A stretch of DNA of 64,000 bases from Peribolospora baueri (Eukaryota > Basidiomycota > Peribolosporomycetes > Peribolosporales > Peribolosporaceae). Where the stretch lies: positions 82,715 through 146,714 of the forward strand of contig JAMDHS010000057.1 of the NCBI GenBank assembly GCA_029717555.1, written 5' to 3'. The translations under genes were made by a program, and so were the position numbers. Under the pieces are notes generated by a model, which saw only the letters and a list, made by a program, of their open reading frames with translations, was not told the DNA's origin and did no database searches. Positions 22,930 through 34,935 of this stretch are shown piece by piece. How positions within the stretch are numbered: the stretch's first letter is position 1; each line of letters starts with the position of its first letter.

Positions 22930-25900
22930 CTATCGGTTCTGCTGCAACAGCGCCACCTCCCTCTTCAGCTCCTCGTTGTCCGCCATCACCCTCGCCTTGG
23001 CCTTCTCCAACGACTTGGTATACTGAGCCAGCTCCTGCAGCTTGCCCTGCGTCTCCGATAGCTGTCGGTCCGTGTACCGCTTGGCCTCCTCGAGGACGTG
23101 GACGTGCTCGACGATCGTCTTGTTGTTCCGCATTGTGCTTGCCCGCTTCAGGTCGCTCTGTGCCGATGAGGGAGACGGACGGTCCAAGTCAGCACCACCT
23201 CCTCACCAGTCCGTCGTCCGTTCAACGCCGGCGACGACGACAACCGACAACTCACTTCGTACAACGTCACCGTCTGGACGAGCTCCGCGACCTGCTCGTG
23301 CGCCTTGCCCAACTCCTCCTCCAGCTGGCCCACCTGTCGTCGCCGGTCCGCGTCCATCCCGTCGAGCTTCGCTTGCCACTCCTGATCCAACATGGACGCC
23401 CGTTCCTGAGCTCGCCGAACGTCCTCTTGCTTGGCCATGATCCTCCGCTGAATCGGTAAGAAGATGATCCGATTGAGCACCGTCACCGTCACCGTCACCG
23501 CTCTCGCTCACACAGCTACTCTCCCGCCACTCACCTCGGCTTCGGCTAACGTCCACCGCGATTCTTCATTCGCCTTGACCACCTCCTCTTCCAGCCGTCC
23601 CACTTCGCGCCTCGCCGCCTCCTTCGCCCGCGATTCGGCATCAACCTTGGCTTGCAGCTCATCCGTCCTCCTCTGCCACTCCGTCTCGAGTTTGCGCTGC
23701 AGCTCCGCCAGAGCCGTCGCCGTACGCTTCTGAGATTCAGCGTCGAGCTGAGCCCGAACCTCGGCCACGGCGTCCGCCATCCGTTTTCTCGAATCGGCGT
23801 CCAGCTGCGCCTGCAGCTCGGTCCGCGCAACGGAGGCTCGTTCCTCGACGCGCCGCAGATCTGCCTCATTCTCCATCACCTTCTGCCTGAGCTTCCGCTG
23901 AGATGGAAAACGTGTTGACGATAAAGATTCAGCCGCACCGGTCCAACGCTCTTTCAGAAAGGGCTCGCCAAACGCCAGAACTCACCTCGGCTTGAGCAAC
24001 GTCTGCCCTAAGCGCGTCCACTTGTCGGTTCGCCTCCGCGGCCCGCTGATTCGTCTTGGCCATCTCGTCCTCGAGCCGCCGGGCCTCCCGTTTCGCCACC
24101 TCCCCGTCCCGAGATTCCGCATCGAGCCTGGCCTGAAGCTCGCTCGCTCTCTGCGACTCCGCTTGCAGCCGTCTCTCAAGCTCATCCGTCCGCGCCTGCC
24201 ACTCCGTCTCCAGCTTGAGCTGAAGCCCGGCGAGCGCCGTCGCGGTACGCTTCTGTGACTCCGAATCGAGCTGGGCGCGAAGATCGGCAAGGGCAGCGGC
24301 TGTTCGGCTCTGCGATTCCTCGTCGAGCTTGGTCTGGAGTTGGGAAAGGGCTGTTGCCGACTGATGTCGCACACGTCCAAGGCTCTCCTCGTGCTCCGCC
24401 AACTTCCGCTGATATTAGAAGAGAAAACAATGATGGACTCAACACACGCACTTCCATCCGATCGCTCACGCCTTATTCGACTCACCTCGTGAAGGCTCGC
24501 CGCGCGCCTAAGCTCCTCCACCAGTTGGTTCGCCTTCTCGGTCTGCTGGTTCGCCTCGGCGACCTGCTGATTCGCATCGGCCACCCACTGATCCGCCTTG
24601 GCCAACTCGTCCTCCAACCTCACCACCGCCCGCTGCTCCGCCTCCTTCGCCTTGGCCTCTGTCTCGAGCTTGGCCCGAAGCTCCGCCACCTCGCCCTCGA
24701 GCCCCACCATCGCCGCCTCTTTGCTCTGAGACTCGGCGTCGAGCTTAGCCCGGAGCTCGGCAAGCGTGACCTCGGACCGCTTCTGGGCGTCGAGGAGCGC
24801 GTCGAGCTGGCCGTCCACGACCTCGAGGTCGCGCTCAAGCTCTGCGATCTGCTCCTCGAGCTGAGCTTGGCGCTCGAGCGATCGAGCGAGCAACTGTTCC
24901 TTGTCCCGCACCAACGCCCTCTCTGCGCTTAGCTCCTCCTCCACCTTCCTCTTGTCTGACTCGGAGCGCATCCGCAGCTCCTCGAGCGCCTCGCGTTCCT
25001 TCATGTCCCTCTCCGCCCGCTCCTTCGCCAGCGCCAGCTCGACCTCCTTGGCCCTCAGCTCATCGTCGGTCCGAGTGGCGTTGAGCAAGGGCCGTATCTT
25101 GGTGTACAAGCTCCACCACGGCCAATCCTTGAGCTCTCCGTAAATCCGCGCGTTGCGCTGGATCGTCCGAACGGCAGCAGCGCGGTGGAGAACCTTCATG
25201 ATCCGCCTTCTCGCGGCGAACATGCGCGCGGCGGCCTGGAAGCGCGAGAAGATGTCGAATAACCGGCCGTCCCTGCGCTCTTCCATGTCGGCCAGCACGC
25301 CGGCCTTGAAAAAGATTTTGCTGGTACCGATTTTGAACGTCGCAGGGTCGAGGTCGAGGGCTTGCACGAGGCGTTGACACGCCTTGCGGCCGTCCATGTA
25401 CCCCTTCGGGATCACGCCGGGCGTGAGGACCTCGTACCGGTTTCGAAACTCGGCGAAAGGGACGCGGTTCGGGTAGCCGAGACGGGCGATGCGGATGCCC
25501 TCCAAGACGCCATTGCACCTCAGCTGGTCCAGCACGAGCGGCACGTCGATCCGCCCTGGCTTCTTGTCCGGGTTGGGAACGATGCATCGGACAAAATGGG
25601 GCTGCGTCGCGTTGAGCTGAGCCATGAGACTCGACAGCTGCTCCTTGTGGCGTTGACCGACAGTCCTGAACGCGCCGCGCTTGACGCGCCGCTTGGGCGC
25701 GCCGTTGAGCATGTTCGACGGCTCGAAGGGTAGCCCGTCGGCGTCGGCGTACTCGGCGAAGAGGCCTGCGACGAAGCGTTCGGACGATTCGGCGAGGACG
25801 CGAGTGAGGTTGTCGTTGAGCGGGTCGCGGTTCTTGTCGAGCCAGCCGTCGGTTCGGTACTCGACGCTGCCGGCGTAGTGCTTGATGGTGAAACCGCGAG

Positions 25901-28459
25901 AAAAGCGTGAGAGGTTGAACTTGGCGGAGCCATCGGCGAGGGTCCTCTCCACGTCCGAGGCCGCCGACGGATCTTTCAGAGGCGGAAGTCCGGACCACAT
26001 CTTGGCCATCTTCTCGGTAAAAGTGGCGTCGGTGGCCTTGGGCATGATGCACTCTTCGTCGAGGCAGGACAAGATGCCGATCGGGTTGGTGCTCTCGATG
26101 AGGTCGATCGTTGGCTGAAGGTCGAGGCCAAAGTTGACAAAGTCCCACTCAATGTTCTCGCGGGCGTACTCCTCCTGCTCGAGGACGAACATGTGGTGAT
26201 TGAAGAACTGCTGGAGCTTTTCGTTGGTGTAGTTGATGCAGAGCTGCTCGAAGCTGTTCGTCTCAAAGATCTCAAAGCCGGCAATGTCGAGGACGCCGAT
26301 GAACGTGCTCTTGCTGTTCGGCCGGTCGAGAGCGCGGTTGACGCGCTCGACGAGCGAGCCAAACGTCTTTTCGTACAGCGTCTTGCACAGCGCCGCCATC
26401 TCGTCGAGGACCTGCTTCTTCGTTCTCGCCTGCGTCACCCACTCCCGCCCTGCTTTTACCCGTGGTCGCGTGAGCGCCTTGGTGAACTCTTGCACGGGCA
26501 GTCCGAGGATATGGCAAACCTTCTCAACCTGGGAGTGGTTCTTGATCTGCGCCTGGTCCGAGCGATCGTCCTTGAGGGTGATATTGCCGATGTGAAGGAT
26601 GGCGGCAACGACCTTGAAGAGATCGCGTTGTTCCTCGGACGAGAAGCCGACGGTGTCGAGGGCGCTCTGGTAGACGTCAAGAGGGCGGACGGGATAGGTG
26701 ACATCAGCGTCGAGTCCATCGCCAAAAAACGGAACGGAGGGAACGTACAATCAAAAGCGTCCACTCTTGTCGATCGTCGACGCCATCGACGTCGCGACGG
26801 GTATTTTTAAGATACTCGAAGACGTCGATACCCTCGTCGAGGAGCAGGTCCTCTGTTCGGATCCGTCAGTCAGAAGGAGTGATCGGATGAGCGCACTGCC
26901 GGCATGACGAAAGGGGCGACGACGAGCGGATCGCCCGTCCCATCCTGTCCACTCACTCAACAGGGCCGTGTCGCCGCTCCTAAGCAGCTGGTAGAACACG
27001 TGGAAGCTGCGCTCGTTCTCGCTCCGGTTCGTCACGCGCGACTTTTCCAAGAGGTACCAATCGATGTTGGCGCCCGCTATGGCGCCCATCGAGGTGAACT
27101 CTATGCGAATGAACTTGCCCTGCGGCGAAAAGGGGAGAGGGAGGGGGGAGGGAAGGGAAAGGTCAGCGGAAGTGGGCGTCGAAAGGGGTTGCTGCGAGAT
27201 ACAACTCACGAATCGGGAAGAATTATTGTTCCTGATGGTCTGCGCGTTTCCAAACGCCTCCAGAATGGGGTTAGCCTGCAGGATTTGTCGCTCTAGCAAG
27301 CCGAGCCTCTTGGCGGCGACGGCCTCGACGCCATTGAACGAGTCCTGTACGCTTCGCACCGACGTGCTCCGTACGAGGCCTCCGGGGCGGTCGGCGGCGT
27401 TGAGCGAGTGAGAAGAAGAGGAGGAGGAGGCTGGGTCGACGGCGATGGCGGCGAGGTATTGGATCACTTTCTTCGTGTTCTCCGTCTTTCCTGCGCCGGA
27501 TTCTCCGCTGTTCGAGGGGCAGAACAAGTTGGCGAGATGGTCCGTTAGCCATGGAAAAAGTGCAGGACGTCGGTAGATGCCGTGCCGAGCTGCGTTGCGC
27601 ATGAAAAGCTCACGTAATTAGCAAGCTCTGGTTCTCCCTCGCCTCGAGCATGTTCCTCATGGCTTCATCGGCGACAGCGAACACGTGAGGCGCGTTCTCC
27701 TCTCTTCGACGACCCTTGTATGCGCTGACAAAGGCGTCGGTGTAGATGGGCAGGGTATGGTAGGGGTTGATGGCGACGAGGAAGAGACCGGAATATGTCT
27801 GAAAGGCAACCCAAGGTGTAAGGGAATGAGCACGGCGACAGCGCCCCCAGCGCCCATTTCGTCGGCCTCCGGCCACCGACTCACGTAAATGAGGCCAGAG
27901 AAATAGCGCTGGCGGAGGTTGTGAACGACGGAAGGCTCGTTGAGGAAGGTCAGGTCGGCGATGTCCTCCACCTTGTCAAACTTGGGGGGGTTCATCTTGG
28001 AGAGGAGGGAAAGGGGGACGGATTTGATCTGGTGGAGGAGGGGGAAGGAGAAGGTCAGTTGAGTTGGACGGTAGTCGAGGTGTCGACCGTCTTCATGCGT
28101 CCCGTCCCGTCTCAAGTCCTCTAGACCGATTCCGTGTCCAGTTCTCCAGACCGTCCACCAACAGCCAACTCCCGACTCACCTGGCCGTCGACCAACTGCA
28201 CCACACCGACCTGTCCTTCGCCCGCGCCCTCCTCCCGAACGACCCATCCGGCAACGTAGCCCTCCCGCTCGTCCGGCGCCCACACCCACCTCTTCTCGTT
28301 GAACTCGGCCTGCGCCGCCGCGTCCGCTGCCGCTGCCGCTGCCGCCGCCGCAGAAGCGCCTGGCCCGGGGCCAGGGCGTGCGGAGCGGCGCTGGGAGAGG
28401 AGGGAGGGGTGGGAGAGATCGGAGAAGGAGGTGGACTTTGTGCGGACGAGGTTGTCCAT
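22930..28459 (-). CDS. MYO1: Conventional myosin heavy chain (class II) with shortened coiled-coil tail
   Basis: Complement join 22930..23157, 23256..23447, 23535..23897, 23986..24408, 24486..26666, 26749..26852, 26957..27119, 27210..27507, 27614..27798, 27885..28028, 28181..28459; 1519 residues. Motor of the cytokinetic actomyosin ring. Visible: an N-terminal SH3-like segment ([18 protein letters not shown]), LVAINPY, P-loop GESGAGKT (its intron falls just before), switch I NNNSSRFGKF, switch [24 protein letters not shown], actin-binding region, [16 protein letters not shown], converter, one or two IQ-like helices ([11 protein letters not shown]), and the class II neck end [12 protein letters not shown] near residue ~905. 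The remaining ~615 residues are heptad coiled coil, clearly shorter than the ~1000 or more residues typical of this class. Loop 1 carries a ~40-residue Ser-rich insertion (SSSSSS, then RSTSVRSVQ). Confidence 0.95.
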
Positions 28460-28872
28460 AGTATCGTGGTGGGCGGCTGGCCTGGCGTGCGTCCGTGCGT
28501 CTATCTGTAAGTCGGTATGGTATGGTATGTCTGTCTGTGTGTCTGTCCGTCCGTCTGTGCGGCGTGGTATAATCTGATCGAATATGATCTGTTCTGGTCT
28601 GGCGTGGTCCGTCAGAGGTGATTGTCGAGTTGCGATCGATTGGCCTGCAGGGGTGGAGTAGATGTTGGCCGTCGGTCGGTCGTCTCGCGTCGTGTCGTGT
28701 CGTTTCGATTCGTTCGTTTCGTCTGTTTCGTCCGCCTCCGGTGGCCGTTCTGGTGCGGCAGCTGGCTGGCAGGGGACCGCGTGGGTGTGTGGTGGAAGAA
28801 GTAGGGATAGGAGGAAGAAGAAGAAGGGCGTATGGTGGTGGGAGGAGTGCAAGTATGTATGTACAGCAGGAC

Positions 28873-28895
28873 GATGCGATGCGATGCGATGCGAT
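28873..28895. repeat. (GCGAT)n pentamer repeat
   Basis: GATGCGATGCGATGCGATGC and continuation; four to five copies in the myosin upstream region. Confidence 0.85.
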
Positions 28896-29027
28896 CCTCG
28901 TCGAGCCGACTCGCTCGTTCACCTCGTCAGGGGCCCGACGCGCCGGAGACACGCGCGAAGCCACGTGGAACGCCGCAGCCGCAGTTGGCGCCACGTGCGC
29001 AGACGCGTCGGCGGACGGAGGATGGAT

Positions 29028-29070
29028 AATGGATGGATGGATGGATGGATGGATGGATGGATGGATGGAT
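29028..29070. repeat. (ATGG)n tetramer repeat
   Basis: About eleven tandem ATGG units, nearly perfect, following an ATGGATAATGG start. Confidence 0.9.
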
Positions 29071-29352
29071 GAAGGCATGACCGGACCTATGGCATATTCT
29101 TTTCCTGCTCGAGGGCACGACGGACAGACGGATAGACGGATCGAGAGAGAGAGAGATGGATGGATGGACGCATGGACGAGTGGCGCATGGACGAGTGGAC
29201 CGATGGACGTACCTACACTACAACCTCGAGCCTCTACAACGCCACGGTGCAACACGGGCAAGCGAATCGCTCCACCATCCCTGCGCCAGCTTACCATTCG
29301 TCACGGAGCGAGTGCCGAAACAGCCCGCGACGGCTCCGGCTCACACAAATAT

Positions 29353-29380
29353 CGGACAGACGGACAGACGGACAGACGGA
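29353..29380. repeat. (GGACAGAC)n octamer repeat
   Basis: Three and a half copies of an 8-base unit read as GGACAGACGGACAGAC, with related degenerate copies just upstream near 29120-29145. Confidence 0.85.
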
Positions 29381-29814
29381 ACAGACGGAGGCCGGGTTGA
29401 CTGGGAGTGAAAAAGAGAGGAAAGGAAAATAAAAGAAGAGGGACTGCACGGTGCAGCACACGGTGCGGATCCCCGCTCTGAACGTATGATAGACACCTCT
29501 GACCAGAGCGAGCAAAGCCAGCCAGCCGAGCCAGATCAGACGGACGGACGGAGTATATATGTACCGGAAGAAGGACTGAGGATGCTGGGCGCTGAGTGAA
29601 GCGAGATGAAGAGATCACGCCGGTCTCGCCGGTGGACGACCAAAAAGCAGGAAAGAAGGAAGGAAGGAGCACGCAAGGTGACACACGAGCGAGCGAGCGA
29701 GGCCACGTTCGAGCTTCGAGCTCGCAGAAAAGGCCGAACAAACGACAACGAAGCGGCGGGAACGAGCGGTGGGATGGGATGGGAACGCAAACCCGGTCGA
29801 ATCGAGCTCTCGGC

Positions 29815-30594
29815 TCAAGCCTTGGCCTTCTTACCCTCTCCCACCGCCTCCTCCTCTTCCCGACCCCGCTTTCGTCCACCGCCGACAGCCTTCTCCTCTT
29901 CGTCTTCGTCTTCGTCTTCCTCGTCTTCGTCTTCGTCCGCAGCCCCAGCCACCGCCGCATCAAAGTCCTCGTCGTCGTCCTCGTCGTCGTCCTCTTCGTA
30001 ATCCTGGTCGCGCGACCGAGGGTCGTTCAAACGAGTACGGAAGACGAACGAAAGCGTGAGTGAGCGAGCGAGCGTGGGATGGGCCGACGATCGACGCGCC
30101 CACTCACATCCTGCACAAGAAACTCGATCCCCGGTCCCTTGGGAACCTCCCCATTCTCCCGCTCCTCTTCATCATCGTCATCGTCCTCCTCCTCCTCATC
30201 GTCGTCGACCTCTTCATCAAAGTCGTCATCGTCCTCATCCTCGTCGTCTTCGTCGTCGCCCTTCACAACCTGCTCGGCCGACTTGGCCGAGGGGTCGTAC
30301 GGCGTGTCTTCCTCGTCCGACGCGTCCTAGCGCGAAAAAGGGGGGAGGTGGGAGCGAGGGAGAAAAGAATGAAAGTACGACAAGGACGAATACGGCATGA
30401 GCGAAGCGCGTCGATCGCGTGTCCAGTGTGGACGAATGCCCAACGACCCGTCGGCGGGCGAGTCGAGTCGAGTCGGTCGCATCCGAGCGCGTCGACCGTG
30501 TTGACGCGCGCTCGGACGATTGCCAGCGGGTGCATCTCACCTGGACGGCGTCCTTGGACGGGCGGTCTTGAACGACGGGTGCAGGGGCCGACAT
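29815..30594 (-). CDS. Small extremely acidic protein with a C-terminal basic motif, prothymosin-like
   Basis: Complement join 29815..30003, 30108..30326, 30541..30594; 153 residues. It starts MSAPAPVVQDRPSKDAVQ, continues ASDEEDTPYDPSAKSAEQVVK, then long Asp/Glu runs, a short non-acidic island (GEVPKGPGIEFLVQD), a second acidic run, and ends with the bipartite-like GGGRKRGREEEEAVGEGKKAKA region. Composition resembles prothymosin-alpha and other small histone chaperones; a true Chz1 motif was not found. Just upstream of the chosen ATG the minus strand reads a further in-frame Asp/Asn/Glu stretch preceded by an AAAAG splice-acceptor-like sequence (about 30630), so an extra 5' exon is possible. 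Function by analogy: nuclear, binding basic proteins such as histones. The family is not certain. Confidence 0.7.
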
Positions 30595-31908
30595 CTCGTC
30601 TTCGTCGTCGTCGTCGTTGTCGTTGTCCTTTTAGATATAGGGCGCGGGGGAAGGAGGCGGGGATGGAGGGAGGGAGGTGAACGTGGATGGTATGACGAGC
30701 GGGATTTCGTGCGAGGTTGGTTGGACGCGTCAGGCGGACGGCGGCGGGCGGGTAAACGAAAGAATGGCTCGTCGCTCGTTCGTCGTTTGGTCGACGAGGA
30801 AAGGAGACTGGGAGAGGTAAACGACAGCGGAGACGGCGGTTGAAGGAAGAAGAGGAGGGACGTAGGCAGCAGCCTTCGCCCCGTCCTTCTCCCCCTCCCC
30901 GACATTGCTGCCCTTAACCCTCTGCCCTGCGACTGATCACCACTCGCGCAAGTCGCCGCAGCAGCGAACGCGAGAATCCCTCCGCTCCCTTCTCTACCAG
31001 CGCCACCGTCGATCCTCCACGCTCGTCTAGGACACTGCGACGAATCACGACCGTCCAGCGCTCCGTCGTCAGCGTAGACGACTACGCACGTGCTCAAATC
31101 GTGTTCACTCCACCCATGTTGAGGTCTTGATGGATGCCACGGCCGAGCGGGGCGGCTTCGTCCAGACCCCGACTTGGCCTCGGATGTCATCGGATGGCAT
31201 TGCCGTCGCCTTCCATCTCTTAGAACCGTCTATTCAGGCCACACGTGTATCGCTTCCAAGTTCTCTTGACAGCCAGCGACGACAAAGCTTTCGTCGAAGG
31301 TAGAGTGGGCGAGTACCGTATTGTGGGCAGGTAGGATGGTTGGCTCGTCCGGTATGACAACCTCTGCGAGGACGGTACTCGCACGTCGCGTCGGTACCGG
31401 GGACCCGCTTCCCCGTTGATTCAAGTGGGCCACTGCCCAGCGTACACTCTCCTCATGACTAAGCAAGAGGTAGCGCGATCCTCAATGCCCCAGCGGCCTC
31501 GCTGGAAGGGGCGAAAACGTCTGACGCATACTTCTAGCAGAGCTTGCTCGCTCTGGGAAAGTAGAGTCCATTCGATGCATGCCCAACAGGATCGAGAGGA
31601 CAGTCTAGACCATTAGATACAAACCTGTACGCTCCAAAGCTCCGTATGCGTGAACGGCCCACTCACGCGGCTGTTCCTTCCCGATGACGGGGCGAGAGAT
31701 GAGGAGACCGTTTCGCTTGTAGACGACGACGCGAGAACAAACAGCTTAGGCTACGCCCGGCGACTGTAATATACGCGTGGGTGCGACGCGGTCATTTAAT
31801 CCGATAACTCCGTCACATCCTCTCCGTCCATCGCTCCTCCCTCGCCGCCCGTCTACTCGTCTATGCTCCGTTCGTTCGTTTAGAAGACGCCGAAGCCAGC
31901 AGGAAGAG
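30595..31908. promoter_or_regulatory. Divergent intergenic region upstream of the acidic-protein gene and CDC23
   Basis: About 1.3 kb. It contains the promoters of both flanking genes and, at 31230-31466, a minus-strand frame that may be a gene fragment (separate entry). No RNA gene was recognised. Confidence 0.4.
31230..31466 (-). pseudogene. Possible fragment of a WD-repeat-like gene, uncertain
   Basis: A 78-codon frame ends with DESFVVAGCQENLEAIHVW, which has the look of a WD40 blade (strand, Gly turn, terminal Trp). A CTTAG acceptor-like site precedes its HEESVRW start at about 31450. About 250 bases upstream on the same strand another frame reads VYKRNGLLISRPVIGKEQP and ends at a GTGAGT donor, but I could not join the two in phase. 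This fits a decayed gene or a chance open frame. No full protein can be assembled. Confidence 0.25.
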
Positions 31909-34581
31909 ATGGATGCAGGGCGAACCGCTTACCCTGACGCTTCGCCCGACGTCGCCAGACCGCTGCTTCGACGCGCTGTCAAGCAGCTCAACGAACGAGG
32001 GCTCTACGTCGCCAGCAAATGGTAAGCTGCCAAACGCTCGTCGTCTTCACCGTCTCTTGGCCAGCCTCGTCCCTCCGACTGATTTGTCCCTTCTTGATTG
32101 CCGATCATCTTCCGTCAGGGCTGCTGAGCTACTCACCTCCCTTCCGCGTTCTCCATCTCCGTCCACCTCGCAAGTCCGCCGCACATCCCAGCGCCGCTCC
32201 GCCTCGCCTCATACTCAATCTCAGTTCTCCACCTCCACGCCCGCCCGGAGCGGGCCCAACTCCGTCTCCACCACCCCGCTTACCATACCCCCCTTTCTTC
32301 CTGCCTCTGGATCTTCCGTCGGACCCTCGGCCCACTCCACGCCTCCCTTTCCACACTTATCCGTCGACCCGTTCCTCGAACCCGTCTCTACTGTAGGACG
32401 ATCCGGAGGGACTGCGTTCGAGAAAGGGGGGGTCCACGACGAGAGCAGGCAGAAGATGGAGGAGAGAACAAAGGAGGAGGAAGCGTGGGACGAGGAAGAG
32501 GAGGATGTTTATCTCGTCGGCAAGGCGTACTTTGACAACCACGAGCTCGATCGAGCCGCTCATGTGCTCAAGGACTGTCAGGGCGGACGAGGGTGGTTCC
32601 TGGGATTATACGCCAAGTTCCTCGTGAGTGTATGATTGATGGGATATGCGTACCAATTTTTTCGAGGCTTTTTGCACATTTGTCTTTGTCCCCCTCCAAT
32701 CACCTTTACTCTCCTCCCAGGCGAGCGAACGCCGCCTCCAAGAAGCCGCAGGTCCCGTCGGCGGTCCCAAAGACCTCGGCAAGGGCGTCAACTGGCAACT
32801 GCTACCGGTTCTTGCTGATCTTGAGGACGTCGCGGACCCTTTTCTTTTCTTTCTGTGAGAGACGTCTCTGATTTCCATCTGCCCTGCTCAGTCCCTCTGC
32901 CTGTCCCAAGTTGATGGCAATGCTGACAAGACTCTTCCCCGGGCCTATGCGGGTTTTTTGGCCGGCTAGGAAGGGCATGCTTCTCGCGCGTTTGCACCGT
33001 CGTGTGGAAGCTATCGATGCTTTCGTGAGGAGTTTGAGCGTAATGCCTTACAACTGGAGCTGCTGGTTGGAGCTCTCGAAGGCGGTAGAGGACGAGGATG
33101 AAGTGGTGGGTTCCGCTGTGGTGGAAGCCTCGCCGTGGTCGAAACAGTAGGCTGATTGTGAATTTGCTTCTTTCCTCCTGACCATTCGCACCTACCCACA
33201 TGTCCTTGTCAGCGTGCCGGCCTGCGACCACTTCTGCCGGACTCGTTCATGACGGACATCTTCCTCGTATACACGGCGCTCGATCTGCAATCCAATTCTG
33301 AATCTGTCGCCCAGACCGTCGACTCGCTACTGGAATACTTTCCCGACAACGGTCATCTCAAGGCACAAAAGGCTTTGGCGAGCTATCAGAGCCGAGGTGA
33401 ACCGCAGTTCGATCGCGGCATGGGGGACCTCTGTCGTATTCCAACTCCACGGCTGATCTTTGCTGCTTGCAAAACCTTCTTTTCGCACCTCTCGGCCTTC
33501 TACAGACTTTTTCGAAGCAGAACGCCAATTCGATCAGATCCTGGCGAAAGACCCTTTCCGAGTGGACGACATCGACACCTTCTCCAATATCCTCTATGTC
33601 ATGGAGAATCGGCCAAAGCTCTCACAGCTCGCTCACACTTTTGCGCGCATCGATCGCAATCGTCCCGAGACATGTTGTTTGATCGGTGAGTGCGTGCGGG
33701 CCCCTGGGAAGGCGAAAATGCACGCTCGTCGTCTCATTCTGCTCCCTCTCTCTTCCTCATGGCGGCCTCTTTCACCTCTCCTCAGGCAACTACTATTCTC
33801 TCCGCTCTGAGCACGAAAAGGCGATCGTCTACTTCAGGCAAGCTCTCCGACTGGATCGCAACTATCTTTCCGCTTGGACGTTAATGGGCCACGAGTACGT
33901 CGAGCTCAAGAACAGCCACGCCGCCATCGAGGCGTATCGACGGGCCGTAGGTAGGTGTCCAGTCTTCGTTCCTTGGCTTGGCGTGAAGCACGCACAGGGC
34001 CTTGACTGAACGATCGGTCATATGCGCATGATGCCGTTTTCTCTTGTTGTCCTAGACGTCAATCGAAAAGACTACCGAGCGTGGTACGGCCTCGGACAGA
34101 CGTACGAGCTGTTGGGCATGCACTACTACTCCTTGAACTACTACCAGCGCGCGGTGGCGCTGAGGTGAGTGGGTCGACCTCCGATCTCGTAGCCGGAATG
34201 ATACACCATGCGTGTGTGCGCTCATTTTCATCACGCCTTTGTCAGACCGTTCGACAAGCGAATGTGGCACGCGTTAGGAGACGTGTATGAAAAGCTTGAA
34301 CAGTGAGTTGGGTTCCGCCGGCCTTCCCCCCCTCGCATCGCCGTCGCCCGCAGCATGCCCATCTGATCTTTATTTGTCTATCTCCCGCCGCCTCGACTCT
34401 ATTCGTTCCCTGCAGTTGGCCAGATGCGATCAAGTGCGCCGAGCGAGCGCTCGCGTGTGGCCCCCACATGCCAGACGACACGACCGAACGCGAGAAGCTG
34501 AAGCTTCTCATCGAGACATATCGCGCCCGGGGTGGGGACGTGGTGGGCGGCGCGGGGGAAGGCGACATGTCAGTGGGCTGA
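31909..34581 (+). CDS. CDC23: Anaphase-promoting complex subunit 8 (Cdc23/Apc8)
   Basis: Join 31909..32021, 32119..32623, 32721..32854, 32970..33105, 33213..33396, 33506..33685, 33786..33950, 34056..34164, 34246..34302, 34416..34581; 582 residues. A TPR subunit of the APC/C ubiquitin ligase that drives mitotic exit. Residues ~1-40 match the family start ([25 protein letters not shown]), then a ~100-residue Ser/Thr/Pro insertion. After that the family order is intact: [138 protein letters not shown]. The junction of exons 3 and 4 (32854/32970) was chosen because it rebuilds DPFLFFLKGM across a split Leu codon. Length is near the family norm. Confidence 0.94.
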
Positions 34582-34935
34582 ATGGATAGAGTGTAGAGAT
34601 GGGTGGGGCGGTTGCGAATGGGTCAATGATGACGTCGGGGGTGCGGGCAGTCATGACGATGCGTTTGACACGAACGCTACCCTTGTTTCCCTTGTCCGAA
34701 CGCACGAGAATTTGCTTATCGACAAGAAGAGGTGTTGAGTAGCATCTTCGTGTCTCTTCGATGGTGAAGCGACTGACGTTGGCCGAAGAGGTATCACTCA
34801 GACGTGCTTCGAGACCCCGCGACGATACACCCCAGGAATCCCCGTCCGGCCTTCATCTGTGCATGTCCATCCATCTTCGGTGTGCTGGCTGGCCGCCTTC
34901 AGATGCGGCCTCTCCCGTAGTCGCTCTGGCGTCTC
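34582..34935. other. Intergenic region downstream of CDC23
   Basis: Holds the CDC23 3' UTR and whatever remains of the promoter or first exon of the hydrolase relic. Nothing else was recognised. Confidence 0.4.

Larger units (their letters stand above)
28460..29814. other. Intergenic region with a cluster of microsatellites
   Basis: Upstream of myosin and downstream of the acidic-protein gene. It contains GTCTGTCTGT-type repeats (28525-28560), (GCGAT)n at 28873-28895, (ATGG)n at about 29028-29070, (GACGGACA)n near 29353-29380 and another around 29537-29550. Long plus and minus frames here only translate the repeats and have no family similarity. Confidence 0.6.

Noticed and set aside
30060-30680. 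Plus-strand 206-codon frame opposite the acidic protein
   Set aside because: It is the antisense of Asp/Glu runs (giving Val/Ile/Leu runs) and has no independent support.
32855-32969. Apparent frameshift in CDC23 around a T6 run
   Set aside because: A GT/AG intron from 32855 to 32969 restores [15 protein letters not shown] across a split Leu codon, so no mutation is needed.
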